From: Cylindrobasidium torrendii FP15055 ss-10
Lineage: Eukaryota > Basidiomycota > Agaricomycetes > Agaricales > Physalacriaceae
Length of the DNA: 11,710 bases
NCBI GenBank assembly: GCA_000934385.1
Contig: KN880898.1
Span: 1 to 11,710 of the forward strand
Direction: 5' to 3'
The notes under the pieces were generated by a model. The model had not been told where the DNA came from. It was given only the letters and a program-made list of their open reading frames with translations, and did no database searches. Below are positions 9,625 through 11,710 of this stretch, in pieces. Both the position numbers and the translations under genes were made by a program. Position 1 is the first letter of the stretch, and the number at the start of each line of letters is the position of its first letter.

Positions 9625-10068
9625 ACGTTTCCTGACTTTGCAACACGCTTTGAAACTAAAGTATGTCTACCCAGTCGGTCAAAGGCAATACCATGCCCAG
9701 GTGCCTGTGCAAATGTCATGCGTATGTGTAGTGCTCACCGGGTCTCGCCAAGAATGGGATGCGTCGACATGTCGGTCCCATCGAGGCTCATCCCCAAAAT
9801 GGTTACGGCGGTCAACTCATGGTCGGGTGTTGAGATTTCTCCCGTGGCTAACGAATTTGTGAAGCTCCTTGCGGTGCGTAGTGTCTTTGTCTTGGTGATT
9901 TTTCATAACTGATGATGAGTGTTACTGCGCGTCTTTAGGCTTTCGAGGAGTCTCGGTTGATTCAGAAAGCCCACAAATTGGGTTTGAGTTGGCCCCAACA
10001 TCCCTAACATCCTCGCTGCTGCCTTCGAGTACATTCGGGCCGCCGTCAAGAAGAGGGAAGAGGAATAA
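9625..10068 (+). pseudogene. Broken relic of an unrecognised protein-coding gene
   Basis: The best-preserved piece is 9718-9873, which reads in one frame through GCVDMSVPSRLIPKMVTAVN to NEFVKLLA. A splice-like intron follows at 9874-9938 (donor GTGCGT, acceptor TTTAG). It joins in phase to AFEESRLIQKAHKLG (from 9939). That frame stops at 10005-10007 (TAA). One frame over, the sequence continues protein-like (PNIPNILAAAFEYIRAAV) to a TAA at 10066-10068, so an indel near 9990-10005 has broken the gene. Upstream, 9628-9660 (reading FPDFATRFETK) and 9661-9717 (a protein-like stretch in the other frame) suggest at least one more shift. No start codon can be assigned. I do not recognise the family. 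An alternative is an unusual gene with extra introns, but no good splice signals rescue the frame at 10005. Confidence 0.5.
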
Positions 10069-10073
10069 GAAAT

Positions 10074-10190
10074 AAAAATCAGAAGTTCAGCGTGGTATCT
10101 ATGAATCTTGCGGCTAAGGACAACCAACGAGAATCGATCCTGAGACCTTACGGACTTGGCCGAGTGCTACAACCACTTGACCAAGCACCC
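10074..10190 (-). ncRNA. tRNA-like RNA polymerase III unit, possible SINE or decayed tRNA
   Basis: On the minus strand the unit begins GGGTGCT (10190-10184). An A-box-like TGGTCAAGTGG (10183-10173) follows exactly at tRNA position 8, and a B-box-like GGATCGATTCT (10140-10130) lies 43 bases on, where the consensus is GGTTCRANTCC. A run of five T on this strand (plus 10078-10074) could end a polymerase III transcript of about 117 bases. The 3' arm that should pair with GGGTGCT is missing and the T-stem does not pair, so it is not a working tRNA. A tRNA-derived SINE head or a decayed tRNA are the likely readings. No A-rich tail or target duplication was found. Confidence 0.45.
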
Positions 10191-10207
10191 ATGAAAATCT
10201 GAGGGCA

Positions 10208-10339
10208 AGATATCTATCTATACCTAAGGTGGTTCAACCCACCAAAAGATATATCTAAGTTCACGATCTTGGACGATCCAGATCGAGCTCAGTGGCAATA
10301 CCCGCTTAAGCAGTTCTCACACCAAAAAAAGGGATTGCC
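10208..10339. repeat. Cluster of four stem-loops in 130 bases
   Basis: Four inverted repeats follow one another. (a) AGATAT (10208-10213) and ATATCT (10252-10257) bracket a second hairpin. (b) GGTGG (10228-10232) pairs with CCACC (10239-10243). (c) At 10265-10284, GATCT and GGA arms pair with TCC and AGATC around CGA with one bulged T. (d) GGCAAT-A-CCC (10294-10303) pairs with GGGATTGCC (10331-10339), with a GCTTAAGC palindrome (10304-10311) inside its loop. The density suggests a structured RNA or the ends of a small hairpin-rich element. Confidence 0.5.
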
Positions 10340-10453
10340 AATAGCCAGTCACATAGATGTACATTTTACCGAGCGCACGAACAAACGATCAACTACAAAG
10401 CATACATATGACAAAGAAGATACAAGTTTTTGATTGAGCCTCAAATTCGCCCT

Positions 10454-11267
10454 CTACGGTTCCATCGCCTGAGCAAGCCACAGAGTAACCTCCGACTCCA
10501 ACAGGTTGAGGTCGTACTGAATCTCCGTGACCTCGAGGAGGTACTCCGCCGAAACGGACAGGTCGCGCGACACGAAGAGAGCACAACGGAAGGGGACGAC
10601 TTGGGCGAATGGATGATACATCCGGATGGGATCTTGAGCAGCGTGCTAGGAGACCATCGACTCAGCAAGAAGAGACAAAGACCAAGCCCAAAAAACTTAC
10701 CACGACGTCGTCGGCAGGCTGAGCCTCGCGCGAGAAATGGGAAGCTAGCGAACGCATCCCAGCACCCTCCTCCGGCGACAGGCCGAGCACCGCTCGAGGA
10801 ACTCCTGCATCGTACAACCAGTACCCCAGCGCCTCAGCGAGGAAAGGGAGGCAGCGACGGGACATGGTAGAAAGCTCGGAAACGAGCTGACGCTCCACGA
10901 TAAGACCCTGCGAACGCGAGAAAAGAAACAAGTTAGTTAAAAACACCATGATACAAGACGGGCCACGCACCAGAAGACGAGCTAGCGGATACAACATGGG
11001 CGCCCAGTTGGCGGTTGGCTCCTCGGACGGCGGACGAAAAAGATAGAAAGATTCGCCTACGTTAAGCTGACGAGCCACGGGATGGGCAGACGAGGAGTGA
11101 AAGATCCCTGGGACGTCTCCGGTGGCCAGCAGCAAACGAACTTCTCGAGCAATCAACAGCTCCACCTGTCGAAAGAGAGGGACGGGAATAAGGGGAGTGA
11201 CCGCTGGGCGAACAGGCAGAGGCGCAGGCGTCGAAGCCTGGGAAGCGTTGGCAGCGTGGGAAGACAT
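10454..11267 (-). CDS. Hypothetical protein, three exons, 231 residues
   Basis: I do not recognise this protein. Minus-strand exons are 11267-10971, 10907-10701 and 10645-10454 (stop TAG), coding for 99, 69 and 63 residues. Intron 1 (10970-10908, 63 bases) has donor GTGCGT, branch-like TTAACTAAC and acceptor CGCAG. Intron 2 (10700-10646, 55 bases) has donor GTAAGT and acceptor CCTAG. Both are phase 0. The start ATG lies in CATCATCATG after a C/T-rich leader; an upstream in-frame ATG at 11345 is less likely because the TATA-like box falls inside that extension. The N-terminus (1-30) is rich in Ala, Ser and Pro. The rest is mostly helical with many Leu, Val and Glu (for example VPLFRQVELLIAREVRLLL near 35-53), and the last helix is acidic. 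No signal peptide or catalytic motif is visible. Exon structure is well supported by frame; function is unknown. Confidence 0.82.
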
Positions 11268-11316
11268 GATGATGAGGGAGGAAGAAACTGAGGCAGAACG
11301 AGCAAAGAACGTCCGC

Positions 11317-11324
11317 CTTAAATA
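11317..11324 (-). promoter_or_regulatory. TATA-like box upstream of gene 5
   Basis: On the minus strand TATTTAAG reads at 11324-11317, about 50 bases before the ATG at 11267. A C/T-rich leader lies between them, as is usual in fungal promoters with short 5' leaders. Confidence 0.45.
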
Positions 11325-11501
11325 CGCGAATCTGCGATATCCCAAAAAGAAACCATCATACGCGTCTTCACAGGTAAAGAAAACTCGAATAAAACCAATC
11401 TGAGCTTAACTCAATAAGTCTCTGACGTTTTATCAAGCATACATGCACGATGAGAAAAGTCCCTCAGTCATGAGAAACCGTGTATCGAGACCGACCAGTT
11501 G

Positions 11502-11524
11502 GCGCACATACAATAAGTGTGCGC
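11502..11524. repeat. Stem-loop, 7-base stem, 9-base loop
   Basis: GCGCACA (11502-11508) pairs exactly with TGTGCGC (11518-11524). It lies about 235 bases upstream of gene 5. It may be a regulator site or chance. Confidence 0.45.
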
Positions 11525-11710
11525 AGGCGATTGGAATCAAACACGAGGTCCTCAGCATCGCAGAGTCGACCCGAATACTGAGCGGCGACCATAAGACAAA
11601 TATGTTATTACCGCACAACAAGCTCGAACAAGTCGTACCCCATACTCTCTATTTCTGACAGATTGAGTAATAAGTACGCGCCAGGAACATGGGAGCAATG
11701 GGCCGAGTAG

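Larger units (their letters stand above)
10069..10453. other. Intergenic region with tRNA-like unit and stem-loop cluster
   Basis: Between the relic and gene 5 there is no coding frame. The space holds a minus-strand tRNA-like unit (10074-10190), four stem-loops (10208-10339) and the 3' flank of gene 5, which includes a TGTACAT at 10358-10364. Confidence 0.55.
11268..11710. other. Upstream region of gene 5, no supported gene
   Basis: This holds the promoter and leader of gene 5. Short open frames on both strands (about 60-70 codons) lack protein character or splice partners. A 7-base stem-loop is at 11502-11524. A gene starting beyond the right edge cannot be excluded. Confidence 0.5.

Noticed and set aside
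11530..11595. B-box-like sequence on the minus strand near the right edge
   Set aside because: TGTTTGATTCC resembles a B-box but no A-box at the right distance and no paired tRNA stems were found.
11433..11658. Short open frames on both strands near the right edge
   Set aside because: They are 60-70 codons, overlap each other, have no domain and no clear introns. A gene running off the edge cannot be proven.
1..11710. CRISPR array, prophage, bacterial defence island or insertion sequence
   Set aside because: No regular short repeats with unique spacers, no transposase or phage-like frames, and spliced eukaryotic genes throughout.

Overview
The window reads as fungal nuclear DNA, most likely from a basidiomycete of the Agaricomycetes type. 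Genes are dense and on both strands. They are broken by very short introns (47-63 bases) with GT...AG borders, often with a CTAAC/CTAAT-like branch site 10-25 bases before the acceptor. Most candidate splice junctions restore one continuous frame, and this is the main evidence for the gene models. There are no bacterial-type operons, ribosome binding sites or CRISPR arrays. The assignment to Agaricomycetes is an inference from gene style and protein type.

Layout: (1) 1-641 holds no convincing gene but carries two diverged direct copies of a ~116-base repeat and a short perfect palindrome. (2) 642-1651, minus strand: a four-exon gene for a 283-residue protein of unknown function. (3) 1652-2656: about 1 kb of gene-free, divergent upstream DNA shared by genes 1 and 2. 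(4) 2657-6075, plus strand: a five-exon gene for a 1067-residue protein with the architecture of the transcription elongation factor Spt5 (acidic N-terminus, NGN-like segment, KOW motifs), too diverged to be the housekeeping copy. (5) 6472-9066, plus strand: an eight-exon gene for a 743-residue, probably nuclear protein with an HMG-box-like segment and a long Lys/Ser/Pro/acidic tail; one of its introns is GC-AG. (6) 9067-9624: its 3' flank, with repeated TTCTTTGTACAT-type units. (7) About 9625-10068, plus strand: a broken gene relic of unrecognised type. (8) About 10074-10190, minus strand: a tRNA-like RNA polymerase III unit, perhaps a SINE; next to it (10208-10339) lie four stem-loops in 130 bases. 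(9) 10454-11267, minus strand: a three-exon gene for a 231-residue protein of unknown function, with a TATA-like box upstream. (10) 11268-11710: its upstream region, with no supported gene.

Genes 2 and 3 are neighbours on one strand and both look nuclear (a transcription elongation paralogue and a basic/acidic, possibly DNA- or chromatin-associated protein). A shared role is possible but nothing in the sequence proves it. I see no clear defence, secondary-metabolite or complete mobile system. The points most worth following are the Spt5-like paralogue and the tRNA-like/stem-loop cluster.
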